Position numbers and translations under genes: made by a program. 64,000 bases of DNA from positions 1,054,001 through 1,118,000 of the forward strand of contig NZ_JACVMN010000001.1 in assembly GCF_014698935.1 (NCBI RefSeq), given 5' to 3'. Position 1 is the first letter of the stretch, and each line of letters starts with the position of its first letter. This document shows positions 45,385-54,855 of the stretch, piece after piece. This DNA is from Flagellimonas sp. S3867. GTDB taxonomy: Bacteria > Bacteroidota > Bacteroidia > Flavobacteriales > Flavobacteriaceae. The notes under the pieces were generated by a model. That model did no database searches. It saw only the letters and a list, made by a program, of their open reading frames with translations, and was not told the DNA's origin.

Positions 45385-48300
45385 TCATCTTAGATTTTTA
45401 GTACTAACATATACGCGAACATGGTCTACCTCACCTGTTCTTTTAAAAATTTTATTGCTGATGGATTGATCCAGCGATAAAAACCCAATGTTTGTGGTGG
45501 TATGGTTTTTATGAATCACCTCTAAACTTTCTTCCTTGGAGAGCATATAAACCACAGGTATTTGGCAATATGTAAAACAAAGTGATCCCTTGCCGAGTTC
45601 AAGCTGCTTTGGATTACCTTCTACATCAACATAGTCAAAAACCTTTGATTCGTTCAAAAATTCATTTTTTCGAAGTAGACATGGTTTAAAGTGGAGTTTT
45701 CCTTCCTTTACAAAAACACCAAGTTCACCATAGCGGCTTAGGATATCTTCTTTTACCTGACCTGTCATTCCTGGCTGTTGCGCCCCTTTGCCTGCTGGGG
45801 TATGCGAATAAGGATCCGTGGGGAATGCTCCGTATAAGGATGGTGGTTTGTGCACTCCTATTCCTTCATTGATTTCATAAAAATGCTCCAATAGCCTTCC
45901 AACAATCTCTTCATTTTCTCCTTCCGCAATGGCTTTTAAACAACATTCTTGCACTGCTAACAACAGTTTGGAAACCATATGCCAATATATCGACCCCAAT
46001 CCTTCATAACCGTAAAAGGTACCTGACCTTCCAGTAAAGGATTTATGATCAAAAACATCTTCAAATATTTGTAGGATGTTCTCTTTTTCCGCAGTCGCCA
46101 ATTTCCCGTATTGGGTTTGCGCCAATTCGGCCAAAGCTGTTTCAAGATCTCCTGCATTCTTAAAATTGCCGTTAAAGTGATATGCTCCGTTGCTGTCTTT
46201 CTCAATAATTCTTGAATCGCCTTCTGCTGCCATTTGCCCAAGTAATTTTGAAGCAAGAACAGCATCTTCTGGAACATTGTTCCTTTCTGAGAACGATGGC
46301 AATTCTTTATTGGGATACAACAAATAACTGTATTGATCTTCTCTGAAAAGCTTGCTGTTTTTTAAACCATCCAATGCTTCAAGTGCTTCTTTGGATGACA
46401 AATAACCTGAACTTAAGACCGCTACTTGGCCTTCCAACATTTCACTGAGATATGAGATGGATACCTCTTTTTCGTTTTCAACGGTCATTATGTTGTACGC
46501 ATGGTACAACTGATCCTTCCTTTTGTTGGCTCTTATGGAATGCTCCAGAAACTGGATACCAACATCGACAAACTGTTTTAGTTCATCCAAGGAAACCGTA
46601 TTTTTCTCGCCAGAAAATGAGCTTTCGTAGATTTTCTCCCTAAAATCACTTCCAGAGAGTCCAAGGCCATCCATGATTTGTTTTCGAGACTTGTCGTCAA
46701 TTGTATCTGACAAAAGATTTATGTTACCTTCCAGAGTCTTCCGAATTCCGTTAAAAAGTTCGACCAATTCCTTGGATATTGGAATTTCTGCTGAAGCAGA
46801 TGCATTCAATACTTCGTTGAAAAAATTCAAAAATCGTCTTAGATAATAAAGTGTCACCATTGAAACTCCATTACCGACCAGGGCATTATTGGCATCATTC
46901 CATTCGGGACGTTGTGTGTTCATCCAAATACCTCCTTCGGGAATAAAATTTGATAGTTTGGACAGTACGGTTGCCAATATCTTCTCAATAAAATTTACAC
47001 GGTAAATGTTACCGTTTTCATCTTGCAACAAAGCTCCATCCGCTCCAATTGCATCCCTCCTATCTCGAATTTGAATATCAAGTTTGTGGTCGAACTCTAT
47101 GGTGTCCTTAGGATTTTTGAGAATACTCTCATAGTTTTTGATCCTATAGGGTACGTTAGCATAGACAAACTGATCTTGGGCAAAATAACCCTCCATTTTC
47201 CCTGGGGCATGGTCCTGCATAAACTCCAAGAATTTGAGCAGGTAGATAATCTGGTGATCACCCCAATAGCCAATATAAGACCACGGATCATCAGGCTCAA
47301 TGATTTCCCAATCAAAACCACCCTTGGTAACCCTATAAGGGTTATAGCCATCAAAAGTGGTGGCATTCAGAAATTTATTGATCATACTTTCAATAAACTC
47401 CGGATATGAGTGTGCAAGTGCCTCCCAGTTTTGGAATATATCTCGCCAATTCCCTTCATAATCCAAGATTTTGGATCCGTCACTTTCATTTTTTGTGTTG
47501 ATGGAAAAACGGTTCCAAGGTCTACTGGGGTCTCCGTGCCTTCTGCTGAACTTCAAGGGCATGTATTCCAAACAAAGTCTTTTAAAGTCTTTATTCCCGC
47601 TTTTATCCGCCAATTCTTTTAAAGCAGATACTGAAAAGGTATCGGGAAGTTCCTGAATCAGGCCCTTTGAAGTTTCAAAGACTTCACTGTTAGCTTTTGA
47701 AATGTAATTGGAGAAATCCCATTTTTCAATTTCATAATTATTGTCAAAAATTCCCCCACGCATAATATTGAACAAGGTGTTGGAAAAATGTCGGGTATCC
47801 CGAAGTCCATCGGCCGTCAATTGCAAGCCATCTGAAGCTGCGCCAAGTTGAATCAATCGATTTGTTCCAAGTTCAATATCCGCTTCAACTTTTTGTTGAA
47901 GTTGGGCATCTTGTTTTATCTGGTTTGAAATCTTGACAATGGATGAATGGTTTTGATTAAGGTTTGCCGCGAACATCCATTTCTTTTCCTCTTTCGGAGG
48001 CAAGGTCAGGGCTGTATATGCAAAATAGGCTCCTTTTTCGGCCTTAATATCCGCTTCGGGTTGAAGTGGTATTCCTTTTCTGAAATTGGATAATTGCAAG
48101 GATGACAATAAATTTTCTGCATTTTCAAGTCCAAGAGACCACACAATGTTAGCCTTTAAGGCTTCACTAGGTTCTGCCTTGTCCACAATTATTGCGCTAA
48201 GCGCATAAATCCCCAATCCGGAATCCTTTACAAGTTCGCTTCGTTTATAGGCATCGACCAAGTTGCTCTGTCTGTTTTGAAGATCACTCCCCACTCCATA

Positions 48301-48846
48301 GGGTACAATATTTTGTAAGCCATCCAAAACGGATATGGTCCTATCGTTATACCCATCATTTATCAAAGTACAATGTCTTACGAATCCGTATGTATCGGAA
48401 GAACTCCATTGATACCGGAAAGTCAATTCTAAATGATGGTTGATCTCTTCGAAAATTATTTTGTTACCGTGTACATTTTTGTACAGGTTTCTACTTACCC
48501 AATAAACTCCTTGTAATCTATCTGAGAATGGTTCCCAAAGTTGGGAATCTTCACCTTTGCCAACTCTAAACAGGGTTTTGCAACCAGTAGTCTCAATAGC
48601 TTCCGTGATTTTATCGTCAGTATAATATGGAAATAGCGAATATTCGGCATTTTTTCTCCCGGCCGTGAGTCCCCCATTACTTGAAATAAACATCCAATGG
48701 TCCGAGTCGCTCACAATACTCATAAAAAATGGGCGAAGGTTATCACTGTTCGAAATTTTAAAATAGTTCTCGTTACCTATCTTAATTTGTTCCATTTCTT
48801 TGATATCGTTCTCTTTAATTTCTTGCATTATCGATTCTTCTATCAT
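45385..48846 (-). CDS. GH149-type beta-1,3-oligoglucan phosphorylase
   Basis: 1,153 residues with no signal peptide, so cytosolic. Resembles the GH94-related phosphorylases: N-terminal beta sandwich (DNLRPFFMSIVSDSDHWMFI), central (alpha/alpha)6 barrel with YEGNWRDIFQNWEALAHSYP (catalytic Asp in WRDIFQNWE) and the phosphate-site region HKPPSLYGAFPTDPYSHTPAG near the C-terminus. The length and the GH16/GH17/GH30/GPH neighbours fit GH149, established with Euglena and bacterial enzymes that phosphorolyse beta-1,3-oligoglucans to glucose 1-phosphate; GH161 is the other possibility. This conserves energy relative to hydrolysis. Fifth gene from the operon 3' half; next to GH17 and the sugar porter. 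Confidence 0.82.
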   Translation of the reverse strand: MIEESIMQEIKENDIKEMEQIKIGNENYFKISNSDNLRPFFMSIVSDSDHWMFISSNGGLTAGRKNAEYSLFPYYTDDKITEAIETTGCKTLFRVGKGEDSQLWEPFSDRLQGVYWVSRNLYKNVHGNKIIFEEINHHLELTFRYQWSSSDTYGFVRHCTLINDGYNDRTISVLDGLQNIVPYGVGSDLQNRQSNLVDAYKRSELVKDSGLGIYALSAIIVDKAEPSEALKANIVWSLGLENAENLLSSLQLSNFRKGIPLQPEADIKAEKGAYFAYTALTLPPKEEKKWMFAANLNQNHSSIVKISNQIKQDAQLQQKVEADIELGTNRLIQLGAASDGLQLTADGLRDTRHFSNTLFNIMRGGIFDNNYEIEKWDFSNYISKANSEVFETSKGLIQELPDTFSVSALKELADKSGNKDFKRLCLEYMPLKFSRRHGDPSRPWNRFSINTKNESDGSKILDYEGNWRDIFQNWEALAHSYPEFIESMINKFLNATTFDGYNPYRVTKGGFDWEIIEPDDPWSYIGYWGDHQIIYLLKFLEFMQDHAPGKMEGYFAQDQFVYANVPYRIKNYESILKNPKDTIEFDHKLDIQIRDRRDAIGADGALLQDENGNIYRVNFIEKILATVLSKLSNFIPEGGIWMNTQRPEWNDANNALVGNGVSMVTLYYLRRFLNFFNEVLNASASAEIPISKELVELFNGIRKTLEGNINLLSDTIDDKSRKQIMDGLGLSGSDFREKIYESSFSGEKNTVSLDELKQFVDVGIQFLEHSIRANKRKDQLYHAYNIMTVENEKEVSISYLSEMLEGQVAVLSSGYLSSKEALEALDGLKNSKLFREDQYSYLLYPNKELPSFSERNNVPEDAVLASKLLGQMAAEGDSRIIEKDSNGAYHFNGNFKNAGDLETALAELAQTQYGKLATAEKENILQIFEDVFDHKSFTGRSGTFYGYEGLGSIYWHMVSKLLLAVQECCLKAIAEGENEEIVGRLLEHFYEINEGIGVHKPPSLYGAFPTDPYSHTPAGKGAQQPGMTGQVKEDILSRYGELGVFVKEGKLHFKPCLLRKNEFLNESKVFDYVDVEGNPKQLELGKGSLCFTYCQIPVVYMLSKEESLEVIHKNHTTTNIGFLSLDQSISNKIFKRTGEVDHVRVYVSTKNLR

Positions 48847-48868
48847 CTTAATTTTTATTCATCAAAAT

Positions 48869-50383
48869 TTAATCCCTTATCAACAATTGTTCTACTTCTT
48901 CCAAGGTTTTTCCTTTTGTTTCGATCACATATTTGTATACAAAGAAGAAAGCCAGCAACGACAGTAAGGCATATATTGCAAATGTTGATGTAGGTCCTAA
49001 ATTTGATAGTTCCCAAGGAAAAATTTGGGTTACGGAAAAACTCACTAGGGAGTTAAAGAAACCCACCACCGATATGGCAATCCCTTTTATCTTGTTCGGA
49101 AATATTTCTGAAATCAATGTCCACATTACTGGGCCCAATGAAATTGCAAAAGCTGCTACATATAACAAGATAGCGATTAAAACCAGTGTTGCATCTATAT
49201 TGATGAAATTGGTAATTTCATTCCTTTTGAAATTTAAAAACTGCTCGTCATTGAGTTTTTCCCCTATTGTTAAAAATAATTCGGATTGACTGTCAAAGGA
49301 TTCCCCTTCCATGATTTGCAGTGCATTGTGTATTTGTGGATCATTGACTCTTTTTAAGGCATCTTCCGTGAATTTATAGGTAGCATTATTGAAAGCCAAG
49401 GTGGCCAAGAGCAATGCAATGGTCATAAAACCTGTACCTAAAAGTAATAAGGGTTTACGTCCTAACCTGTCTATTAACCAGATGGCCACAAGGGTAAATA
49501 CCAAATTGGTAAGTCCCACAACAATCGCTTGTAAGAAAGATGAATCTGTGCTACCTCCTGCCTGTTCAAAAATTGTAGGGGCATAGTAGAAAATAGCATT
49601 TATTCCCGTTATCTGCTGGAAAAATGCTATGCCCAAGGCAATTATCATTATAGTTGCATACTTACTTTTGAACAAATCGGAAAACCGTCCCTTCTTTTCC
49701 TTTTTTTCCAATCCTCTTTGGATTTCAGCAACTGTTATCTCTGCATACTCCTCTCCTCCGATTTTTTGCAATATTTTTCGGGCGAGTTTTACCTTATTCA
49801 GTTTTAAAATCAACCATCTTGGGCTCCGAGGGACCGTAAATAAAGATGCAAAATAGACTATTGCCGGAATGGCTTCTACTCCAAGCATCCACCTCCAGCT
49901 TTCATCTCCGTAGTTTACCAAAAAATAATTGGAAAAATAGGCTACCGAAATTCCGATAACAATGTTTAATTGATTGAAGGAAACCAAGCTTCCCCTGAGT
50001 TTAGGCGGAGCTATTTCGGCAATGTAAATGGGTGCGATTAGAATGGCACCTCCAATTCCGACACCTCCAATGATCCTGGCAATAATAAATTCCAAATACC
50101 CCGTTGCAAAGGCAGACCAGGTTGCCGAAACGGCAAAAAGTGCTGCAACAACAATCAAGACTTTTTTTCTTCCGAATTTATCAGCGAGTGGTCCGGCCAT
50201 TAGATTGCCGGCCATTGCACCAAAAATGACACAACCCACAGAAAATCCCAGCATGGCATCCGTCATGTTAAAATAAACGGTAATGCCTTTGACCGCACCC
50301 GATATTACCGCACTGTCAAACCCAAGTAGAAAGCCTCCCAGTGCAACTATTAAACTTATGAGCACCGTGTAGGACTTATTCAT
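48869..50383 (-). CDS. Sugar porter family MFS transporter
   Basis: 504 residues from the ATG at 50383; a TTG nine codons earlier is unlikely. Sugar-porter motifs: GGFLLGFDSAVISGAV, DKFGRKKVL, IAPIYIAEIAPPKLRG, ADRLG-like WLIDRLGRKPLLLLG and an ending VIETKGKTLEEVEQLL (PETKG-type). A 60-residue insert lies in the loop between helices 9 and 10, as often seen in Bacteroidota. It probably takes in glucose or a disaccharide through H+ symport. A 141-base gap upstream could hold a second promoter. Confidence 0.92.
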   Translation of the reverse strand: MNKSYTVLISLIVALGGFLLGFDSAVISGAVKGITVYFNMTDAMLGFSVGCVIFGAMAGNLMAGPLADKFGRKKVLIVVAALFAVSATWSAFATGYLEFIIARIIGGVGIGGAILIAPIYIAEIAPPKLRGSLVSFNQLNIVIGISVAYFSNYFLVNYGDESWRWMLGVEAIPAIVYFASLFTVPRSPRWLILKLNKVKLARKILQKIGGEEYAEITVAEIQRGLEKKEKKGRFSDLFKSKYATIMIIALGIAFFQQITGINAIFYYAPTIFEQAGGSTDSSFLQAIVVGLTNLVFTLVAIWLIDRLGRKPLLLLGTGFMTIALLLATLAFNNATYKFTEDALKRVNDPQIHNALQIMEGESFDSQSELFLTIGEKLNDEQFLNFKRNEITNFINIDATLVLIAILLYVAAFAISLGPVMWTLISEIFPNKIKGIAISVVGFFNSLVSFSVTQIFPWELSNLGPTSTFAIYALLSLLAFFFVYKYVIETKGKTLEEVEQLLIRD

Positions 50384-50524
50384 TTTAACTGCTTGTTGGT
50401 TGGATGGCAAAATATCTTTGTTTATTGTTAGTTCTTGTTATTTCTTAATTGTAGTTGAACAGGCCGAAAATCTGTTTCCGACCCATTCAACAACCAATTT
50501 TCTAATTCACTCTGTTACTCCTGA

Positions 50525-53500
50525 CTACTCAAGAATAATATCATCTACATAATAAGTTTCTGTAGTAGATGTTGGATTATTTCCAGGATCAAAATCAGGT
50601 ATTATTACAATGGCATTATATATACTAGGGTTAAAATCCACTGGTACAATAGCTCCAAAATCAAAGGTTAACTCAACCCATTCATTTGCATTTACAACGG
50701 TCTGTTGTATCGAATAATTTGGAATACTACCATCATTGGGTCTTGACTGTAACTCAAACTGAAATATAGCGTTTGCCTTCGTTGAATATACTTTGACCTT
50801 AAATGTTCTTGTTGTGGTCATATCCAATGCCGAAGCAAAAACATTTTCCATACCACCGTAGAATTCTGTTCCGGATGGTTTGTTGAAGGTATAAATGTTT
50901 GCTGATGTATTGATACCTCCAGAAACAGTATTTGAAGTAATGGAACCGTTAACACTAGCCGGTTCAAAAACCGCACTAAATTCTTCTCCCCCTTCAAAAT
51001 CAGCAGGCAAAGCAGAAAGAGCAGTAGGACCTCCACCGGAACCACCTCCATCGACTACCAAGGATACATTATCAATGTTCACCAAACCTGCTTCACCATT
51101 CAAATCAAACAATACTCTTGAAGTAGCATCACCAAATCCTGTAGCGGTCAAGGTAGCCATATACGTTTGTCTTGTTGTATTGATGTTCACCGTTTCCGTA
51201 GTATTTGCAAAACTTCCACCGCTTAACCCAATACCGGCAATGATAGATCTATTCGTATCTGACCAAGCATCAAAAGTTAAAGTATATGTTTCGTCAGGAG
51301 TAATCGCCAGTTTCTGGCTCAAATTAACCAAGAATGGCTGTCCAGGATCAGGAGTGGTAACGTTTACAGAATAAAAAGAATTACCACTATCGGTAGTAAT
51401 TGGTGCTGCAGCACTATCATCCACACCTAAAATCCATGGTGCGCTTCCATTTTCAAAATCACCATTAGTCAAGAGTCCGTCATCAAATGAATTATCTGTA
51501 ACAATAACTGTTCTAGTTACTTGTGTAGCTGCATTACCAGCGGCATCACTAACATTATACGTAATTGTATAAGTTGCCTCAACATTTGTATCTACTGTAT
51601 CGCCACCTACTACAATATTACCGGAAATATCACCATCAACATTATCATTGGCAGTAGCACCTGCATCTACGTATGCTGGGTCACCCAAAGCAAGATTAAC
51701 CGTAGCATCTCCAGTCAAAGTAATCACTGGAGCTTCTGTATCTCCACCTCCTGAAGAATCCAAAACAAGGGATACATTATCAATATTCACCAAACCGGCT
51801 TCACCATTCAAATCAAATAATACTCTTGAAGTAGCATCACCAAATCCTGTAGCGGTCAAGGTAGCCATATACGTCTGTCTTGTTGTATTGATACTAACTG
51901 ATTCAGTAGTATTTGCAAAACTTCCACCACTTAATCCTATTCCTGCTATTATTGCTCTATCTGTATCGGACCAAGCATCAAAGGTCAATGTATATGTAGC
52001 ATCTGGTGTAATCTCCAATTTCTGGCTCAAATTGACCAAGAATGGCTGTCCAGGGTCTGGAGTGGTTACATTTACAGAATAAAAAGAATTGCCACTATCG
52101 GTGGTTACTGGTGCCGCAGCGCCATCATCCACGCCCAAAATCCAAGGCGCGCTTCCATTTTCGAAATCTCCGTTAGTCAACAGACCATCATCGAAAGTAC
52201 CACCGCCTCCAGAAGTATCTTCTTCCAAGCGCACGTTATCAATTACTACAACACCTACTTCAGCTCCCATATCGAATAGTATACGGCTATTGGCACCACC
52301 AAAATCCGTTGCAGAAAGATTAATTGTAAATGTTTGTGTATCTGTTGTCAAACTAACTGATTCATTAGTATTTGTAAAAGGAGCTTCGTTTAGTCCGATT
52401 CCTGCCAGTATTGTCCGTGCACGGTCCGAAGAAGCATCAAATGTCAATATGTAATCTGTGCCTTGTGTAATCTCTACCACTTGGCTTAAGTTAACATCAA
52501 ATGCATTTCCTGCAGTTGTTACATCCGCTTCGTTAAAGCTATTTCCTCCATCAGTGACAACATTCAAGGCATTGCCTATCCAAGAATCTCCACCATTTTC
52601 GAAATCGCCATTGGTCAACAATCCATCATCAAAACTACTTCCACCACCTGCTGTATCAAGAATCAGATCATCTATATAATATGTGCCACCAGCGGTGATT
52701 GCACTATCTGCCATATCATTGTCTGGTTTGATAACCAATTGGTTATAAGCGGTAGGACCGCCCGGTAATCCCGTAAAAGTAACCTCAACCTCTGTCCATT
52801 CATCTGCATTAGGAATAGTAACAAATACAGGTGCTGGATTTCCGGTCACAGGGACTGTTTGAGGATTCAAGGCTAATTCAAATCGGAAAACCACATTTGC
52901 TTTGGTAGAATACACTTTTAATTTAAAGACATCGGTAGTAGTTAAATCAAAATTGCTTGCAAAAGTATTTTGAACTCCTGCAAAGAAATCTGAACCTGTA
53001 GGCTTGTCTATTTGAAGTACAAAATCAGATGTATTAATACCGGTCTTAAACGGATTCTCGGTAAGTTGCGATGTAATTCCATCTCCAAAGTTTTGTGAAG
53101 AAAGGAAAGTTTCACAACTTTCAAAATCCACAGGAACCGCTATAGCAGCAATTTCAGTATCTGTACATCCGCTAGGCGTTGTTGCGGTTTCAACCTGCTC
53201 AACGTCATCCATATAGAATGTACCTGCGGTAGTCCCAGGACCATCAACAAACATGGTCAATCTTGGGAAACTGTCTGAAGAAGTGAAATCGAATGAAATC
53301 AATTCCCATCCTGTACCTCCATGGCTAGCTGTAAGCTCAGTATCTGCTCCTGTTCCTTCTTCAAGTTTTACCAAAACATCTACTGGAGCATCTGCCCAGA
53401 AATTCATTTGAACGGTCTTGTTCGTAGTTAAATCAATATTTTCTCCCAAATCAAAAAAGATACCTTCAAATTCAGCGCCGCTATTTGTAATAGCACCAAC

Positions 53501-53962
53501 ATTGGAAGCTGCATCATTTGAACCTCCTAAATCTGGATTTTCCACTATTTCAAAAGTAGCTCCACCAAAGGTGGTTGGGTCATAATCAACATTTGCTCCA
53601 TCAAAAGTAATGGGCAACATTACGAGTTCGGGAACCACGATGACCAATTCATCTTCAAAAGTATTGGTTCCGCCAGCTGCATTGGAAGCTGTTAAACTTA
53701 CCGTATATGTACCTGTAACATAGGTTTTAATAGGGTCTACTTCCGTGGAACTGGTTCCATCTCCAAAATCCCATTCGTAGCTATCCGCATTTTCCGATAC
53801 ATTGATAAAGGAAACTGTTCCTGAATCTTCGCTGATCAATTGTGTAAAACCAGCCAATACTTCTGGAAGTAAATTGCCTTCGTCATCTTCTTCACATCCT
53901 GAGAAGGATGCTACCAATATCATTAAAAATACAATCTTGGCTCTGTTAAATAATAGTTTCAT
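50525..53962 (-). CDS. Large PKD/CBM surface lipoprotein (glycan-binding protein)
   Basis: 1,145 residues. Lipobox ASFSGC (Cys23). Modules in order: PKD-like (about 35-112, with YEWDFGDGTS), a beta-sandwich module (about 115-245), a CBM-like module (about 270-435, DFFAGVQNTFAS), a CBM4/9-like module (about 447-590, DDGLLTNGDFENGGDSW), a second near-identical-type module (about 590-735), an immunoglobulin-like DUF5011/HYR module (about 740-820, DTEAPVITLTGDATVNLALG), a third CBM4/9-like module (about 825-970) and a final CBM-like module (about 980-1145). No catalytic motif. Likely binds beta-glucan at the surface. Modules two and three are highly similar at DNA level (see repeats). Confidence 0.85.
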   Translation of the reverse strand: MKLLFNRAKIVFLMILVASFSGCEEDDEGNLLPEVLAGFTQLISEDSGTVSFINVSENADSYEWDFGDGTSSTEVDPIKTYVTGTYTVSLTASNAAGGTNTFEDELVIVVPELVMLPITFDGANVDYDPTTFGGATFEIVENPDLGGSNDAASNVGAITNSGAEFEGIFFDLGENIDLTTNKTVQMNFWADAPVDVLVKLEEGTGADTELTASHGGTGWELISFDFTSSDSFPRLTMFVDGPGTTAGTFYMDDVEQVETATTPSGCTDTEIAAIAVPVDFESCETFLSSQNFGDGITSQLTENPFKTGINTSDFVLQIDKPTGSDFFAGVQNTFASNFDLTTTDVFKLKVYSTKANVVFRFELALNPQTVPVTGNPAPVFVTIPNADEWTEVEVTFTGLPGGPTAYNQLVIKPDNDMADSAITAGGTYYIDDLILDTAGGGSSFDDGLLTNGDFENGGDSWIGNALNVVTDGGNSFNEADVTTAGNAFDVNLSQVVEITQGTDYILTFDASSDRARTILAGIGLNEAPFTNTNESVSLTTDTQTFTINLSATDFGGANSRILFDMGAEVGVVVIDNVRLEEDTSGGGGTFDDGLLTNGDFENGSAPWILGVDDGAAAPVTTDSGNSFYSVNVTTPDPGQPFLVNLSQKLEITPDATYTLTFDAWSDTDRAIIAGIGLSGGSFANTTESVSINTTRQTYMATLTATGFGDATSRVLFDLNGEAGLVNIDNVSLVLDSSGGGDTEAPVITLTGDATVNLALGDPAYVDAGATANDNVDGDISGNIVVGGDTVDTNVEATYTITYNVSDAAGNAATQVTRTVIVTDNSFDDGLLTNGDFENGSAPWILGVDDSAAAPITTDSGNSFYSVNVTTPDPGQPFLVNLSQKLAITPDETYTLTFDAWSDTNRSIIAGIGLSGGSFANTTETVNINTTRQTYMATLTATGFGDATSRVLFDLNGEAGLVNIDNVSLVVDGGGSGGGPTALSALPADFEGGEEFSAVFEPASVNGSITSNTVSGGINTSANIYTFNKPSGTEFYGGMENVFASALDMTTTRTFKVKVYSTKANAIFQFELQSRPNDGSIPNYSIQQTVVNANEWVELTFDFGAIVPVDFNPSIYNAIVIIPDFDPGNNPTSTTETYYVDDIILE
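51063..51487 (-). repeat. Intragenic repeat, C-proximal copy of CBM4/9-like module
   Basis: 425-base copy aligned to 51771-52195 at a constant offset of 708 bases without indels. In the translated modules I count nine substitutions over about 143 residues. Encodes part of the surface protein (residues about 825-966). Confidence 0.9.
51771..52195 (-). repeat. Intragenic repeat, N-proximal copy of CBM4/9-like module
   Basis: Counterpart of 51063-51487 (offset 708). Encodes residues about 589-730. The module at about 447-590 is a third, clearly more divergent copy, and the immunoglobulin-like module lies between this copy and the C-proximal one. Confidence 0.9.
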
Positions 53963-53978
53963 TGTCTTGAGTGTTAGT

Positions 53979-54830
53979 TTAGTCCGTTATGTTATTTTCA
54001 TATACTCTTACATAGTCCACCAACATGGTCTGTGGAAAAGTAGTTTCTTCATTGGGTGATCCTGGAAAGCTGCCACCAACGGCAACATTCAAAATAATGT
54101 AGAAAGGGTGGTCAAAAACCCATTCTCCCACCACATCATCTGGGGTTATCTGATTGTATAGGTCACCATCTACATAATAATTGATGTAGTCTGGTCCCCA
54201 TTCGATGCCAAAAACATGGAATCCTGTGTCAAACCGGTCGTCTTCAAGTGCATATTCTTTGGTTTCTCCTTCAGCAGCCGAATATCCGGGTCCGTGAACG
54301 GTACCAAAGACCACGTTAGGTGAATCTCCTAAGTATTCCATAATGTCTATTTCGCCACATTGAGGCCAGATGTTTTGGGCACAATCGTTGCCTAAAAGCC
54401 AAAATGCCGGCCATAGACCCTTGCCATATGGCAATCGAATCCTGGCCTCAAATCGACCATAGGTCTGTTCGAACAATCCACGGGTGACTAATCTTGCGGA
54501 TGTATAGGATGCGCCTTCAAACGATTCTTCTTGTGCCGTGATGAGCAACAGCCCATTATCCACTTTCACATTTTCGGTGCGATCTGTATAGTATTGTAGT
54601 TCTTGGTTTCCCCATCCATCACCATTGGGACCTCTACCTAAATCGTATGTCCAAAGGGAAGGATTAGGTGCTCCTTCCGTATCGAACTCATCAGCCATTA
54701 CAAGGTTTGTCAAGGTTGTAACTGTTTGCACATCATCGGTTTCACAGCTGGAAACCATCAATAGCATCACAAACAGCAACGATGGAAACTGTAAAGCTTT
54801 TACTTTTTTGTATGTATATGAATTATTCAT
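53979..54830 (-). CDS. GH16 endo-beta-1,3-glucanase (laminarinase) lipoprotein
   Basis: 283 residues. Lipobox LLMVSSC (Cys29). GH16 jelly roll with the catalytic motif GEIDIMEYLG (nucleophile Glu160, Asp162, acid/base Glu165). EIDIME-type motifs with W-P-Q-C-G before and HGPGYSA after are usual in laminarinases. No CBM. Acts outside the cell on laminarin-type polysaccharide to produce oligosaccharides for capture. 16 bases upstream of the surface glycan-binding protein gene. Confidence 0.94.
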   Translation of the reverse strand: MNNSYTYKKVKALQFPSLLFVMLLMVSSCETDDVQTVTTLTNLVMADEFDTEGAPNPSLWTYDLGRGPNGDGWGNQELQYYTDRTENVKVDNGLLLITAQEESFEGASYTSARLVTRGLFEQTYGRFEARIRLPYGKGLWPAFWLLGNDCAQNIWPQCGEIDIMEYLGDSPNVVFGTVHGPGYSAAEGETKEYALEDDRFDTGFHVFGIEWGPDYINYYVDGDLYNQITPDDVVGEWVFDHPFYIILNVAVGGSFPGSPNEETTFPQTMLVDYVRVYENNITD

Positions 54831-54855
54831 CTTTTCTTTGTTTGAGATTAGTTTG

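Noticed and set aside
51063..52195. CRISPR-like or mobile repeat
   Set aside because: The repeats are two in-frame, 425-base protein modules inside one gene, with no spacers or terminal repeats.
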